64,000 nt of DNA from Chloranthus sessilifolius (GCA_021018995.1 CM037590.1:100999097-101063096), one strand, 5' to 3'. Positions 1 through 11,312 are shown, counted from the first letter of the stretch. Notes: generated from the letters alone by a model not told the origin. Made by a program: numbers and translations.

Positions 1-106
1 ATTTCATATTAGAATTCATACCTTGATTTGAATTCCGATGCCAAAAGCTAGCACCCGAATACGAATCATGTGGATTGCCTAAGGCAACCACCTCCACCTT
101 TATATG

Positions 107-117
<11 letters not shown>

Positions 118-172
<55 letters not shown>
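118..172. repeat. (TA)n-(TG)n compound microsatellite
   Basis: A TA run passes directly into a TG run. It sits inside the repeated flank of the TRIM-like element. The equivalent place in the second copy (about 553-606) has CATA, TA and TG runs, so the microsatellite was present before the two copies arose. Confidence 0.95.
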
Positions 173-174
<2 letters not shown>

Positions 175-345
175 GGCATGTGAGATTCGGAAAGAGTCTA
201 AAGTGGACTCTAATTTATTTATTGTTTATAATAAGAAGGTGCCAATGTGGCACACCAATTTTGGGTTGGATCCTAATGATTTGGATTGTCTAATGATAAC
301 TTGAATCGACCTTATTACAATCCCATGAGGAATCTAAAGCATTGT

Positions 346-357
346 GCTCTGATACCA
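346..357 (-). other. Primer-binding site, initiator-Met tRNA type
   Basis: The minus strand reads TGGTATCAGAGC, the standard plant copia/TRIM primer-binding site, a few bases inside the LTR edge at about 364. Confidence 0.6.
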
Positions 358-552
358 TCTCAATGTAGCTTCCCGTTTTCGTAGTGTTTGATAGGGTACC
401 ACAGGGACTTGGTGTTGATGTCAAGCACCGAAACCAACCCTTCTTTCTTTTTTTTAAGTTTAAAAAAATCAAAATTTGAATTCGGATGCCAAAAGCTGGC
501 ACCGGAATATGAATGATGCGGATTGCCTAAGGCAGCCACCTCCACCTTTCTA

Positions 553-574
553 TACATACATACATACATATATG

Positions 575-605
<31 letters not shown>

Positions 606-606
606 T
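553..606. repeat. (CATA)n-(TA)n-(TG)n compound microsatellite
   Basis: Counterpart of the repeat at 118-172 in the other copy of the flanking sequence. Confidence 0.95.
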
Positions 607-1049
607 GGCACATGGGATTCGGTTGCCAAAAATCCAACCCAAAATTGGTGTGCCACATTGGCACCTCCTTATTATAAACAATAAATAAATTAGAGTCCAC
701 CTTAGACTCTTACCCTTTTGCATTGAAAACTTCCTAAGAGGACCATCCTTCCTTCAATCTCTCTATATAAGCACAAAGAGCAAGAGAGAAAATTTTCGAA
801 ACTCTCTCTCTAAAAAAAAGAGGTTTTAAAGAAGTAGAAGACGAAAGGCCTGGAAAAAGCTCGACCCAACCTCATTCTCCTTCACGCGACATTAGGACCT
901 GTGGTAGGGGATTAGAATTTTCATTAGCTTAGTTTGATTTATAAAAATAGTAATATATTTATGAAGAAATAGGACCCCATTAATGATGACACTATGGTCA
1001 AAATATTATGCATATACAAATTTTTATAGGCATAGATATGTGTATGCAT

Positions 1050-1334
1050 CAAGGATCAAAATTTCAGTTTTTTGATACGTATCGTCCAGCCCCAAAACCG
1101 ATACGTATCGGTTCCGAACGATACTTTCCAGTTTTTTCCCAAAAAAAACATCAAAACCGATAATTTGAAATTATCGGACGATACATTGAACGATACGGAC
1201 GATACGGACGATACAAACGATACATTGAACGATAATTTGACTGTTGTTTAAGGGGGGCGATAAAAACCCATTTAACTGTATCGTTATGGTCCAAAACCGA
1301 TACGTATCGGTATCGGACAATATTTTGATCCATG
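1050..1334. mobile_element. hAT-like MITE with GATACGTATCG repeats
   Basis: A 285-bp non-coding element. Its ends are inverted repeats (CAAGGATCAAAAT at the left; the right end reads CATGGATCAAAAT when reversed). It is flanked by 8-bp near-duplicates, gtatgcat (1042-1049) and gtatgaat (1335-1342), as expected for hAT insertions. Just inside both ends lies the palindrome CCGATACGTATCGG, and the centre has short direct repeats of GATACGGAC. The hAT assignment rests on TSD length alone. Confidence 0.65.
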
Positions 1335-1355
1335 GTATGAATATGTACATACAAA

Positions 1356-1362
<7 letters not shown>

Positions 1363-1420
<58 letters not shown>
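1363..1420. repeat. (TA)n microsatellite
   Basis: Uninterrupted TA run immediately downstream of the MITE at 1050-1334. Confidence 0.95.
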
Positions 1421-1423
<3 letters not shown>

Positions 1424-1506
1424 ATTGTATATACGATATGTTAAAAAAAGAAAATGGTTCGGCTTCAAGCTCCATCAATAGATCCTCGAAGAAGTCAAAG
1501 GAATTT

Positions 1507-1514
<8 letters not shown>

Positions 1515-1588
<74 letters not shown>
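1515..1588. repeat. (TA)n microsatellite
   Basis: Uninterrupted TA run, second of three within 400 bp. Confidence 0.95.
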
Positions 1589-1594
<6 letters not shown>

Positions 1595-1688
1595 GAAAAC
1601 AAAATTAATAATAAAATACAAGGCTTTTTCCTTGAATCTGTAACAGAGAGAAGACTTTCTCCTTAGTAGAAACTATGTAAAAGAGGGG

Positions 1689-1691
<3 letters not shown>

Positions 1692-1740
<49 letters not shown>
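1692..1740. repeat. (TA)n microsatellite
   Basis: Uninterrupted TA run, third of three within 400 bp. Confidence 0.95.
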
Positions 1741-1743
<3 letters not shown>

Positions 1744-1790
1744 TGTTATATCTTTTGTTTGAAAGGAGTAGAGAGAGGGGAGCCTCCTTA

Positions 1791-1837
<47 letters not shown>
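1791..1837. repeat. (CT)n microsatellite
   Basis: CT run with one early interruption; it closes the dense microsatellite cluster of 1363-1837. Confidence 0.95.
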
Positions 1838-1841
<4 letters not shown>

Positions 1842-2216
1842 TTAAAAAAATAATAATAATGAGCAACTTTTCACATGCAACGTATGATGAAAACCATTAG
1901 TCTATGATATGCTAGTAATGACTTGAAATTCCCACTTATTGTCAGAAGGGGGATTTCTGTTCATTACAGATGCACCTCAAGCCTCAACAGGGAACAAGCC
2001 CCCAATACTGGGTTGGACAGCTTTCTGGTCGCGATCCTTGCTTAAACACTTAGCTCATGGCTCTTTCTATTACAACATATAAATTTCTCCACGCCTGTCT
2101 ATTTATTTAGTTAAATAACTAGGAACATAATCTATCCACACCTAGTTTCAAGTAATTGTTCGGGATTGTGACCATAAAAAAATAACTGCTTTTTTTATAG
2201 GGAAAAAAGGGGGGGG
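1838..2216. other. Unassigned spacer
   Basis: I see no gene or recognisable repeat in this stretch. It ends in a G-run that abuts the copia LTR-like sequence at 2217. Confidence 0.5.
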
Positions 2217-3395
2217 GTTAGTGTTAGATTGTGGTGTGCATTGAGTTATTTTGGGTGTCTGTAATATGTTAGTTATTTTGGGTGTCCCTAATATTCTGAT
2301 CTCAACAGAAAATAATAACCCCATAAACATTGAACTCTAGGGGCAGAAACAATGAGTTTCAAAAAAAAAAATAGGCCACCAAAACAACCCTTAATCCCTC
2401 CAGCAGTGTATAAAAGGATGGAATAGAAAAAATTATGATTCGCAAAGCCAGATTAGATTTATACTCTGTCTGGGTAAAAGAAAATGTGAAAACTCCAAAA
2501 ATGTGAGGTGCCAATCCACAAGCAACCAAGTGGAGCAATAGGGGTCCTCGAGATCTGCAGAACCAAAACAATAAAATAAGGGAGTTTCAGTCACTTACAA
2601 AGAGGGTTTACAAAATCCATCATAGAGTTCTCAAATCTCTTTGACGTAGAAGACAAAAATGATCAACATAAGATTTCGGTTCAGGCAGTACATTTCGAGA
2701 TGATCTGGAGGTTAAAGAGTTGACCTTGTTGACGTCACAGAGGTGATGCAGCATGATGGGGAAATACAAGGGTGGCTCTGATACGAAGATGGACATTAGG
2801 TGAGGTAGATTAGGCTTGTAATATTAAGTTACAAAGAAGAAGAAGAAGAAGAAGAAGAAGACGAAGAAGACGACGAAGAAGAAGAGGACGAAGGAGATGA
2901 AGAGGAAGAGGAAGAGGAAGAACATGAAGAAGAAGAAGAAGAGCGATGAGGGAAAAGAATGTCTTGGGAAAAATGGTTCTCAACAGCTTTATACTAATTT
3001 GACGTATTACAGACACCCAAAATAATTTGAAGAAGAAAAGGAAGATGAAGATTTGAGCACTCTATGATGGATTTTTTAAGTCACTCTTTGTAAGTCACTG
3101 AAACTCCCATATTTTATTGTTTTGGCTCTGCAGATCTCGAGGACCCCTATTGCTCCACTTGGTTGCTTGTGGACCGGCGCCTCACATTTTTGGGGTTTTC
3201 ACATTTTCTTTTACCCAGACAGAGTACGAATCTAATCTAGCTTTGCAAATCATAATTTTTTCTATTCCATCCTTTTATACACTGCTGGAGGGATTAAGGG
3301 TTGCTTCGGTGGCCTTTTTTTTTTTCTGAAACTCATTGTTTCTGCACCTAGAGTTCGATGTTTATGGGGTTATTATTTTCTGTTGAGATCAGAGT
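2217..3395. mobile_element. Rearranged copia LTR and leader, head-to-head copies
   Basis: At 2217-2275 the plus strand resembles the start of the copia LTR seen at 25778. From about 2295 to 3030 the same family lies on the minus strand: an LTR part (3030 down to about 2795), a PBS-like TATCAGAGCCA (2784-2774), and a leader down to 2299. From about 3040 to 3395 the leader is repeated on the plus strand. The two leader copies (about 2299-2630 and 3060-3395) form a long, highly similar inverted repeat. Short open frames in both arms are mirror images of one another and are not genes. The element is broken; the arrangement looks like an inverted second insertion or a fold-back rearrangement. Confidence 0.65.
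2833..2950. repeat. GAA-rich purine repeat
   Basis: Run of GAA/GAG triplets lying inside the minus-strand copia LTR. The corresponding LTR region at 25890-25920 is CT/TTC-rich, so this is an expanded version of a feature the family already has. Confidence 0.85.
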
Positions 3396-3404
3396 TATTG
3401 TTTC

Positions 3405-4063
3405 CATGGTATTTAAGGCGACGCCATATGGAGAGTAGCGATAGAAAATGCTATGGAAACAAAATAGCTAGCAGAACTAGGTATGGTGACACCATGGCGC
3501 CGCAACGGCAGTGAAATGCCGCTATTGTCACTATCTACGAAGTGCCATTTAAGAGGTTTTGCAATAGGGAAACTCTGTAATTCATTACTATTTGTAAGGG
3601 CATTTTAATAGTAAAATTTCCTTTCTGAAATTTGTAAAAAACAAGTAAATTCCAGTAGACTGGAATTTACTTAGAGTTGGTATTAGGTACTCCACTCAGT
3701 GCACCAAAGGTGGGTACACAGGTTCAATCTCCTAGCAAAATGGATAATCCTCTATTTAATCATAGAATTTACAGTATTTGGAGTTGACCCGTGTAGATTT
3801 GGTGCACGGGTTGGGTTCCTCATACCAACTCTTCTATTTGATCGTAGGATCTTCCCAGTTATACCATATAAATAAAAAAAGAGAACAAATTCTTTATAAT
3901 TTTCCTCCTCTATAGAAAATATAAACAAATGTTAAAAATTAAAATTTCAAAAATTTTAAAAATTAAAAAAATAGCCTCACAGTGGCCTTGCCATGGAAAC
4001 ATTATGGCTATGGCGTAGTAAACCTCTTCGCCATGACCTCGCCACACTGCCGTGACAACCTTA
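3405..4063. mobile_element. hAT-like MITE, family A copy 1
   Basis: A 659-bp insertion in the copia leader with a perfect 8-bp target duplication, attgtttc (3397-3404 and 4064-4071). The terminal inverted repeats are imperfect. The right end reversed (beginning TAAGGTTGTCACGGCAGTG, then GGCGAGGTCATGGCGAAG) matches the left end of the element at 7066. It has no coding capacity; the interior is AT-rich. A non-autonomous hAT-type element is inferred from TSD length. Confidence 0.8.
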
Positions 4064-4071
4064 ATTGTTTC

Positions 4072-5165
4072 TGCATAGGTCTAAACTTTTGGCATCGTTA
4101 TCAACTTGTTTCTAATTGTTTGTGTGAGCTGGTCATTGTCCCAGTTTGTCATCCATTATAGGAGAAAAATATGTATCCACGAGTTCTAAGAACCTACCCT
4201 CCAGTATTACCACCACTCCAATGGACGAGAGCTATTATGTTGTATACTCAAGGATAGAAGAAGATGGGTATTCCTATAGGATCCATTCCTAATCCTAAAA
4301 TTGGGTCTTCGGATCTGTTTGAATGGGAAGCGGATAGCATTGGCTGTTCAATTCTATGGACCAAAACATATCACGGACATTTATGTTTTATGATTCAGCA
4401 GCCCTTCTATGGAGCAAACTTGAGGGAACTTTCCCCCCTGCTGAACATGACACATGAATCTATCAATTAACCTGTGGGATTGCTGAATGTAAGCAAGGTG
4501 ATATGTCAATGGGGGAATATTTTAGCACTCTTCAGAGTATGTGAGAGAAACTAAGTCATTATGAGCACATTTTCCAGTTTGGAGACGAGTTTGTTGCCAC
4601 TCTTGCTCGATGTCATGAGCATCAATATATCTACACGTGTTTGGGTGGTCTTTCGTCCTGAGTATCAGCATACTAGGAGTCAGATTCTTACCACTCGTCA
4701 TCTTCCATCCCTGAGCACTTTTTAGGGGATTCTATTTTCTGAGGAGCACAAATGTGCCATTATGACTTCATCTTCAGCATCTACTCCACCCGAGAGTGCA
4801 AGGTGTGTGACAGATACTAAGTCTTCTTCAGCTCGCGGTAGAGGTTCTGACCGTGGTCCTGGTGGTCGTGGACATGGACGGTCTTCTATTGTTTGCTCCC
4901 ATTACGATAAAGTGCGACATGATCGACACCACTGTTAAAAGTTAAATGGGTTCCTGAATTCTGCTCAGGCTCGATCCGGCTCATTCAGCTATTGCTTCTA
5001 CTCCAGAGATCTCTTCTGATGCTCCTTCTCCTTTGGATACTCTGACCTCTCTTCGCGTTGATATCTTAGATATGGTTCATGTAGAGTTGTGGACTAAGGC
5101 TTCTTCTACACCTATTGCATCTTCTGCCACTGCTTCCACAAGAGATGGTGTAATTACCCTAAGTT
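4072..5165 (+). mobile_element. Decayed copia gag region
   Basis: Translations on the plus strand resemble the copia Gag (UBN2-type) core, for example SMGEYFSTLQ near 4510, followed by a Gly/Arg-rich tract and a remnant zinc-knuckle-like segment near 4890-4940. It continues the plus-strand leader that ends at 3395 and is interrupted by the MITE at 3405-4063. It is broken in many places. It may be the 5' half of the copia copy whose 3' half lies at 22.56-25.97 kb. Confidence 0.7.
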
Positions 5166-5370
5166 TCTTATGACTTGTTGGCTTGTGACTGGTTTGACCT
5201 TGGTCAAACTTCGACTGATATATGTGTGGCTTGGGCCCCGCCTCCTATTGGCCGTATTGGTTATGAACTTTTATATAACTATATGCATAAATACGCATAA
5301 ATATAATTCCATGTGCTATGGTACGTATTTGTGGGGTGTGTGCGCGCATAACCAGAACCCGGACCCCTGC
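5166..5370. other. Unassigned sequence between copia gag and solo LTR
   Basis: No coding sequence or recognisable family. It ends at the left target-duplication site (cctgc) of the solo LTR. Confidence 0.4.
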
Positions 5371-6459
5371 TGATGCGAAATTGAAGCCTACACGTCGAGA
5401 CAGATAAAGATGAGACATCGAAAGAGAAAGTGGACCCACGAATGAGTTTTTAAAAAGGCTTGTTAAAGATCCGTGTGCACGTTATTTTGGGCAATTTTAT
5501 CTAGGTTTAGCTTCCTTATTTTTATTAGGATTCTTTTAATAGATGATTTGTTTTAGGATTAGTTTCCTTATTTGAATCCTTTAAGGGTCACGCACATATA
5601 TGTGATATGAGACTGTTAATTTCGTCACTTTCAATGCAACCATCAGAAAGTGGGCATAAGTCTATCAATATATGTCGGAATTGGGTGATTTTTGTCTTGT
5701 TGGAAAGCTACTTTGATAAACTTTCAAATAAGATAAATTTCACGTCAATCGAACATCGTTTGACCCTTCAAAAGTGATCGCGTAATAAAAAATGGGATTA
5801 ATGGTGAAATTAATTATGATCATTATATTAGAAAGTTTTAATGGTTGATTAGGAATTTTTATTTTAGTAGTATTATTAGGGTTTCTTTTCTTCATAAATA
5901 CACATTGAATCTCTTATTGAATAGTGAATGGTTAATGAAAATTTGCTTTGCAAAATTGAGAGTTTTGAAAAAAAATTTCTTCGAGGGTGAGGGTGAATAC
6001 TCTCAAAACTTAGAAGAGCGATTCTTCTTTCCATGTGTGGTTTGATGTGAGGCGAACTATCTTCCATGGAGCGATCCCTTGGATCTTCTATCCCTATTCT
6101 ACTTTAACTTTTGATTATTGTCAGGTAATTTATCTAGTTTGTTTCTTCTATTGAAAACCCATAAATTCAAAATATCTTTTCCTTGTTATATTGTTGTTGG
6201 GATTTTGTTCTTAAATTCCTAACACTTATCTGTTGATTCCCTTTGAACGATTTAAACCCGTCTATCTTTAGACCTATTTTCTAGATCGAGAAATTCATAT
6301 GCTAACGGATGCTAAATCGAATCAATTAAATTGCACAAATAAAGTTATTAAATATTTTATGTGTTTTGGGAATAATTTCGATATCTCCGTTGCTCAATTA
6401 AATCTCAAACTGATTTCAAAATTGCATAGCCAGGGTTTTAGCGTTTTTTTCCTGCATCA
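5371..6459 (+). mobile_element. Solo LTR, family B
   Basis: A 1,089-bp block beginning TGATGC and ending GCATCA. It is flanked by near-identical 5-bp sites, cctgc (5366-5370) and cctgg (6460-6464). A TATA-like ATAAATACA lies near 5896, followed by a transcribed-leader-like region. The region after the TATA box (about 5990-6050, with a TTCTTCTTTCC tract and GGTTTGATGTGAGGCG) resembles 12015-12055 in the nested LTR at 11409-12564, so the two probably belong to related families. No PBS or second LTR was found, hence solo. Confidence 0.65.
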
Positions 6460-6476
6460 CCTGGGTCTTATCTAAA

Positions 6477-6477
<1 letters not shown>

Positions 6478-6544
<67 letters not shown>
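6478..6544. repeat. (TA)n microsatellite
   Basis: Uninterrupted TA run just outside the solo LTR. Confidence 0.95.
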
Positions 6545-6548
<4 letters not shown>

Positions 6549-7065
6549 ATGTATACATTTTAAGTTATATCTATAAACCTTTACTGGATGCAATTGGGCC
6601 TTAGGCACACCTTTCAAGCACTATAACTATGGACCACAAAAGTTGAGGTTTACTATTAATAAAAGTAGACCAAAATAAGAGGTACAAAGAGTGGCCATAG
6701 AGGTCAGTAGTGTGGCAGGTTGGTGCGGAATGCAACACCCAGCCCGAGCCTCTCCTTATTTGGAATAATAATAAATGAATAAATAATTCCTTACATTTAT
6801 AATCATATAGATATGAGTGTGGTGCATGATAGGAGTGCCATGGTGATGGTAGAGATGCCCAACACCATGGCCCAGCCCATTCCCCCACATTCTATACCAT
6901 ATGTATGTGACCTCTTGGGAGTGAAGCTAGAAAGAAAGACTGAAACATAAAGAGTCCTTATTGGACTCAATTACCCAAATCATACCCCCTCTCATTCATT
7001 CGATTCATCTTATTGGAAACAAGAGAAAATAAAAAGTGTCATTTTGTATCCAACCTCGTATACCC
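6545..7065. other. Unassigned spacer
   Basis: I see no gene. A 95-codon open frame on the minus strand has no recognisable similarity and no coding-like composition. Confidence 0.4.
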
Positions 7066-8052
7066 AAGGTACTTAAGGCAGCATGGCAAGGTCATGGCGA
7101 AGAAGCTCAAGGCTGTGGCGAGGCCATTTATAATTTTTTCTTTGTATTTATTAAGAATCAACACTATTATATATTTATATCATGACACAGGAGCTATAAC
7201 TGACACACGAGATTTGAAGGCCATGGTGTAAAGAGTTTGCCATGTGAAAAATAAAGACTTGATATTGTTCATATCTATGCCATGTGAAACACCATCAAAG
7301 TCGTCTAATTTAAAGGTCATGGTGTAAAGATCTTTTTTGCCGAAATTTGGCACCAAGAGTGACCTATATCTTCTGATTCAAAGCAGCCAAAGACAATCAT
7401 TTGATTCAAGGTTTGAATGGGACAAATCAGATGATAGAGATCATGTTTCGTGCCAATCTTTGGCAGCACAAATCTTTACATGATCGCCTTCAAATCAGAG
7501 GGCTTGGACAGTGGTCCACGTGGCATAGTTCCCAAACAATATCAAGTTTTTTTTAACAAAAAATGAAGCCTATAAGTGGATGTGTTTGATGAACTTTAAT
7601 ATCAGCCATTGACAATAAGAACAAAGACTGGTATTAAAGTGTGCAGTTGGGATTTCTAATGGCAACCATTGAAAATCCAGTGCATACAGGGTCAAGCTTC
7701 ATCTATTAAACATCAGCTTGGTAATTAAATGACGGATCCAACACTTTAATGGTCTACGATCAGTTAAATGCCAGCTTGGTGTTTAAATGACAGTAAAAAA
7801 AACAGACAAAAAAAAACAGTAAACCATTGAAATCAATCGGTAACTGGTATTTTTTGTCACTTTAACGATATGGATTACTCACATCAATGGTGTTTAAATC
7901 ATTAACAGAGCCTCAAAAAAGAAAAAACAGAGCCCAGAAAAAAGAAATAATTTTTTATTGTATTGCTCCCATCGATGTCACTGTTGTCGCCATGGTGTAC
8001 CATATGACGATTTCCCTCACCATTCGCCAGGGTATCGCCTTGACAACCATGC
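7066..8052. mobile_element. hAT-like MITE, family A copy 2
   Basis: A 987-bp element. Its left end (AAGGTACTTAAGGCAGCATGG, 7066 on) matches the reversed right end of the element at 3405-4063. Its right end reversed (GCATGGTTGTCAAGGCG) matches that element's left end. The flanking 8-mers gtataccc (7058-7065) and atataccc (8053-8060) differ at one base. The centre (about 7360-7400) carries a short stretch similar, on the opposite strand, to the fold-back arms at 40204-40612, so another element may be nested inside. Non-coding. Confidence 0.7.
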
Positions 8053-8060
8053 ATATACCC

Positions 8061-9600
8061 CTCTACCTTCTTAGGCTATTCTTTCCCTCCAACTCCTTAT
8101 GCGCACAGCCACAGAACCCATCAAACTGCCCACAATCTTCTTCTCTTGAAGCTCCCTCCCTCCCTCTCGTCCTGGAATAATATGCGCAATGACCCAGCCA
8201 TAACTGCAAGCACAGCCCTGGCTGTGCGTGCAGTTATGAAGCCAAGGCACTGCTACAACCATGGTTTCCTTCACCTTTCTTCTCTTCATGGTCTATTGCA
8301 CAGCCCTCCACACTCCCTACTCTCTCAGCAGCCCTGCTTTCTTCATCTTTCTCAATAACTCAAACAGACGATACAACAGATCTGTCTTGAAGAAGATCCG
8401 ACATCAACCATGGCTCTTCAACAAGCCACAGATTTCCATGCTTCTCTTGTTTTCTCCTCCACTGATGTAACTAATGTACCCAGCAGCAAGAATTCCATAA
8501 CCTATCGACTCTTCTTCTCTGTCCATGTTGGCAACATGAACCAGTCGCCTCCCTAGTATCTACCCTCTCCGTTGGATTATGAGAAGTAGAAAAAGGGGAG
8601 GATGACGTTGATGATGACAGGGAAGCACGACCCAACCTCACTGATCACTCAAGCTGCACCCCCGCACTTAATATACATGTTTAAACAAAGAAAACAGATG
8701 GAGAAGATGGGCATCAACATCTGCATCACACAGCACCCCTATCATGGTGTTGAATTATACCTCAGCTTCTTCTCTCTTTCTTGAAAACACAGCCACAACA
8801 CAGGATTTCTCTCTCTAACTCCTTGTAAGCAAACTAGCCACAACAACTCCCATTCCCAGCCCTCCCTTACTCTCTTATATTTAAGAAGAAGATGTGGGTG
8901 CATTATGCAACCAAAGGTATAACCCTCCCTCCCTCCCTCCATTGCTTGGCTTCTCTCTTTAGCAATCTTTCAAGAAGAGAAGAAGACCAAACAACTGCAC
9001 AAACAGCCATATATAACACACCAATGCACATCACCTCATGTTCTATATGACGCAGCCACCGAGATCACTTTATCCCTCTTCTCCATTGAAGCCATATAAC
9101 TATATAAGGTACTCACTCCCTCCCCCATTCATCTCCTTTTATGGTGTGTTGATAAAAGCTAGGATTTGATATACGAGATCATTCTTTATAGTTTAAGTTT
9201 TGAAACTTAATTAAATAGACTATAAAATAATAATGCCTTCTGTTTTGTTAACGAGGCCAAATCGCATTGAATTCGGAGAATACCATTGAAGAGACCGTGG
9301 TGATTTTAATGATCGCGGTCAAAAGCAAAGGAGATTGAACTCTAAAAGTTGAGATTCGTGCAAATTCAACCGACCAAAAGTTTCAACGAGGTGGATGCCC
9401 TCCAATCCTCCTTAAGCTGCTCAGTTAAATATCGATTAAACAGGTTCGTATAAAGAAATTTAACAACATCGACCCAAAACATGAGTTTATGCATGTTAGC
9501 CCCTTTCATATGACAACGCAGGGGTCACTTCAGATCTCTACCCAAGGCCGTCTTTAGCTAAATTATGTGGGTTTTGAACTGTGAATTACCCTACTTATAT
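8061..9600. other. Unassigned AT/CT-rich spacer
   Basis: No gene with recognisable similarity. It holds a near-perfect 18-bp-arm hairpin (8200-8237), a CCCT microsatellite (about 8923-8940) and many CT-rich leader-like stretches. Short open frames on both strands look like chance. Confidence 0.4.
8200..8237. repeat. Near-perfect hairpin
   Basis: The 18-base left arm (ATAACTGCAAGCACAGCC) and the right arm pair with one mismatch around a 2-base loop. I see no surrounding tRNA or miRNA precursor features. Confidence 0.8.
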
Positions 9601-10862
9601 CACACTATTGATCGGACGGACTCGGTCGTCCCGTCTGATCAACCCTTCCTAATCTAAAAGAAGTTATTTTAAATATAGAGACTCTTTGCACACTTGGACC
9701 TTCATATGGGAGTACATAGAAACATGTACGCATCTTTGTCAATTGTTTGCCCCCCCCCCTGACCAGGAAGCTTTCGAGACTCAAAGCACGCACCAAACGA
9801 GCTCCGATTGGGGTAGGTTCTGTATCAGCAGAATACTCTAGTAATCGGAGGCCGTTGGTGATGAGTCAAAGTTTGACCTGGCTGACATGGATTGACTTGC
9901 AGTTGCACACCCCCAATAATCAGGCTTCGATTGGGAAATATGATATGTCATTGGAAAGCTCTTTCTTAGTACTTTCGAAAGTCATGGCCCACTCTAGATT
10001 TGAACTGCGATCAACTAGAGGGACGCTAAGAGTATGATTGACGTATCTCCTAAATTTCAAAACCTGCTTTAAGTACTGTTATCCTTTATTGTACTATAAT
10101 AACATATATGTATACATACATTATTTGTTGTCTTATATAGCGTGTCGGATGCCCTCTTTGTCAATTACCACTTCGAGGGTTACGCATACATTAGAATGAT
10201 AACCTGTTGTGCCCGATATCATATTTGTATATATACGTAAACATAGGCAAATACTTATCTCTTGCTCATATTAGTTATATGATGGGTTCCTAATTTAGCA
10301 TGGTGACATCTTGTTGTTGTTTTAATCATAGATTTAGAATTATTTAGGAGTACTTCACATTTCTTATCCTAAACACGAACTGCCGGTTTTAGATCTTCAA
10401 TTGTGAATCCCTGAGGCTACTGAAATTTAACCTCTTGCGACATCAAGTTGCCCGGTTCTATGGATTTGCCTTTGCTTAAAACCTTATCTTTATATGATAT
10501 CAGTTCGAGCAGTGACTTGATTCATAAACTATTAGCTGGTTGCCTCACAACTCATGGTAGTACAGGACACTATGATGAGTGGGGTGAGTATGAATTCGAC
10601 GTAGTCTCGATCAAGGTGCCAACTACAGTGATCGATCACACATGGGCCTTAAATTAAGTAGAGAAATAAATTGCAAGCATAAGTAAGCAAAAATAAGTAA
10701 GATGCAAGTAAGAAAGCCCCTAAGACTCAAGAAAACATTGCTAAGAAATTCAGATCGCTAAGTAAATAAGTAATCCAATCGTGTCGTACCTTACATCATC
10801 ACTGTAAGGGCCCAACCCCTGCAGCCAAGGTGGATCCCAAGAAGACATTATAAGTATGATGG
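9601..10862. other. Probable LTR-derived sequence, ends not fixed
   Basis: Non-coding, with LTR-leader-like text (for example around 9930-9990 and 10040-10160) and a short hairpin at about 9609-9641. This is where the LARD at 10863 inserted; the sequence resumes at 21684. No open frame here looks like a gene. The LTR interpretation is a weak inference from style, not from paired ends. Confidence 0.3.
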
Positions 10863-11312
10863 TGTTGACTAGGAATTTTAATTTTTTTTTAGAAGTCGAG
10901 AAGTTCTTCTACTTAATTTCAAAGCTCGGATAGAACGAATTAATGGAAGAGGTTAAGAAAGGAAGCTCTATTTATAAGTTTCCAGCTTAAAACCTATTCT
11001 AACTAGGACTTAAAGTCCTAAGTTATGTCAAAGAGTGTGACCCATGCATGGACCTACTTGCGTGGGCCCTCTTCGCACCCCCTCTAATATGGCCCACACA
11101 AGTCATCCCCTTTCTCTCTCATTGATGGCCCGCGCAGGTCATCCTCTTTCTCTCTCATTGATGGCCCCAGCAGGTCATCTCATTTCTCTTTTCCTCTTTT
11201 TTTCTCTCTAAATATGGCCCACGCAGGTCACCTGCGTGGCCATCTCTTTTCTATTTCTCCTTTTTCTCCTTTCTTTTTTCCCTCGTCTTTTTCTCTTGAA
11301 ATATGGTCCACA

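Larger units (their letters stand above)
1..893 (-). mobile_element. TRIM-like short LTR element (partial)
   Basis: Read on the minus strand, a putative LTR (about 893 down to 364, beginning TGTCGCG and ending CTACA) is followed after a few bases by TGGTATCAGAGC (357-346). That is the primer-binding site complementary to initiator-Met tRNA used by copia and TRIM elements. About 70 bp of internal sequence then leads into a second, partial copy of the LTR (271-1), which runs off the window. A TATA-like box lies near 760-768 on the minus strand inside the LTR. No coding sequence fits between the copies, which suggests a TRIM. The PBS and the repeated flank are seen directly; the LTR ends are inferred. 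Confidence 0.5.

Noticed and set aside
104-1866. Open frames made of Tyr-Ile, Cys-Val or Arg-Glu repeats
   Set aside because: Translations of TA, TG and CT microsatellites, not genes.
2810-3016. Leucine-rich open frame on the minus strand
   Set aside because: Translation of the GAA/GAG purine repeat in the copia LTR.
2359-3329. Matching 70-codon open frames in the two arms of the inverted repeat
   Set aside because: Mirror copies of the copia leader; identity reflects the duplication, not selection on a protein.
6601-6888. 95-codon minus-strand open frame
   Set aside because: Checked as a possible missing INTS9 exon; no similarity and no splice borders in the right phase.
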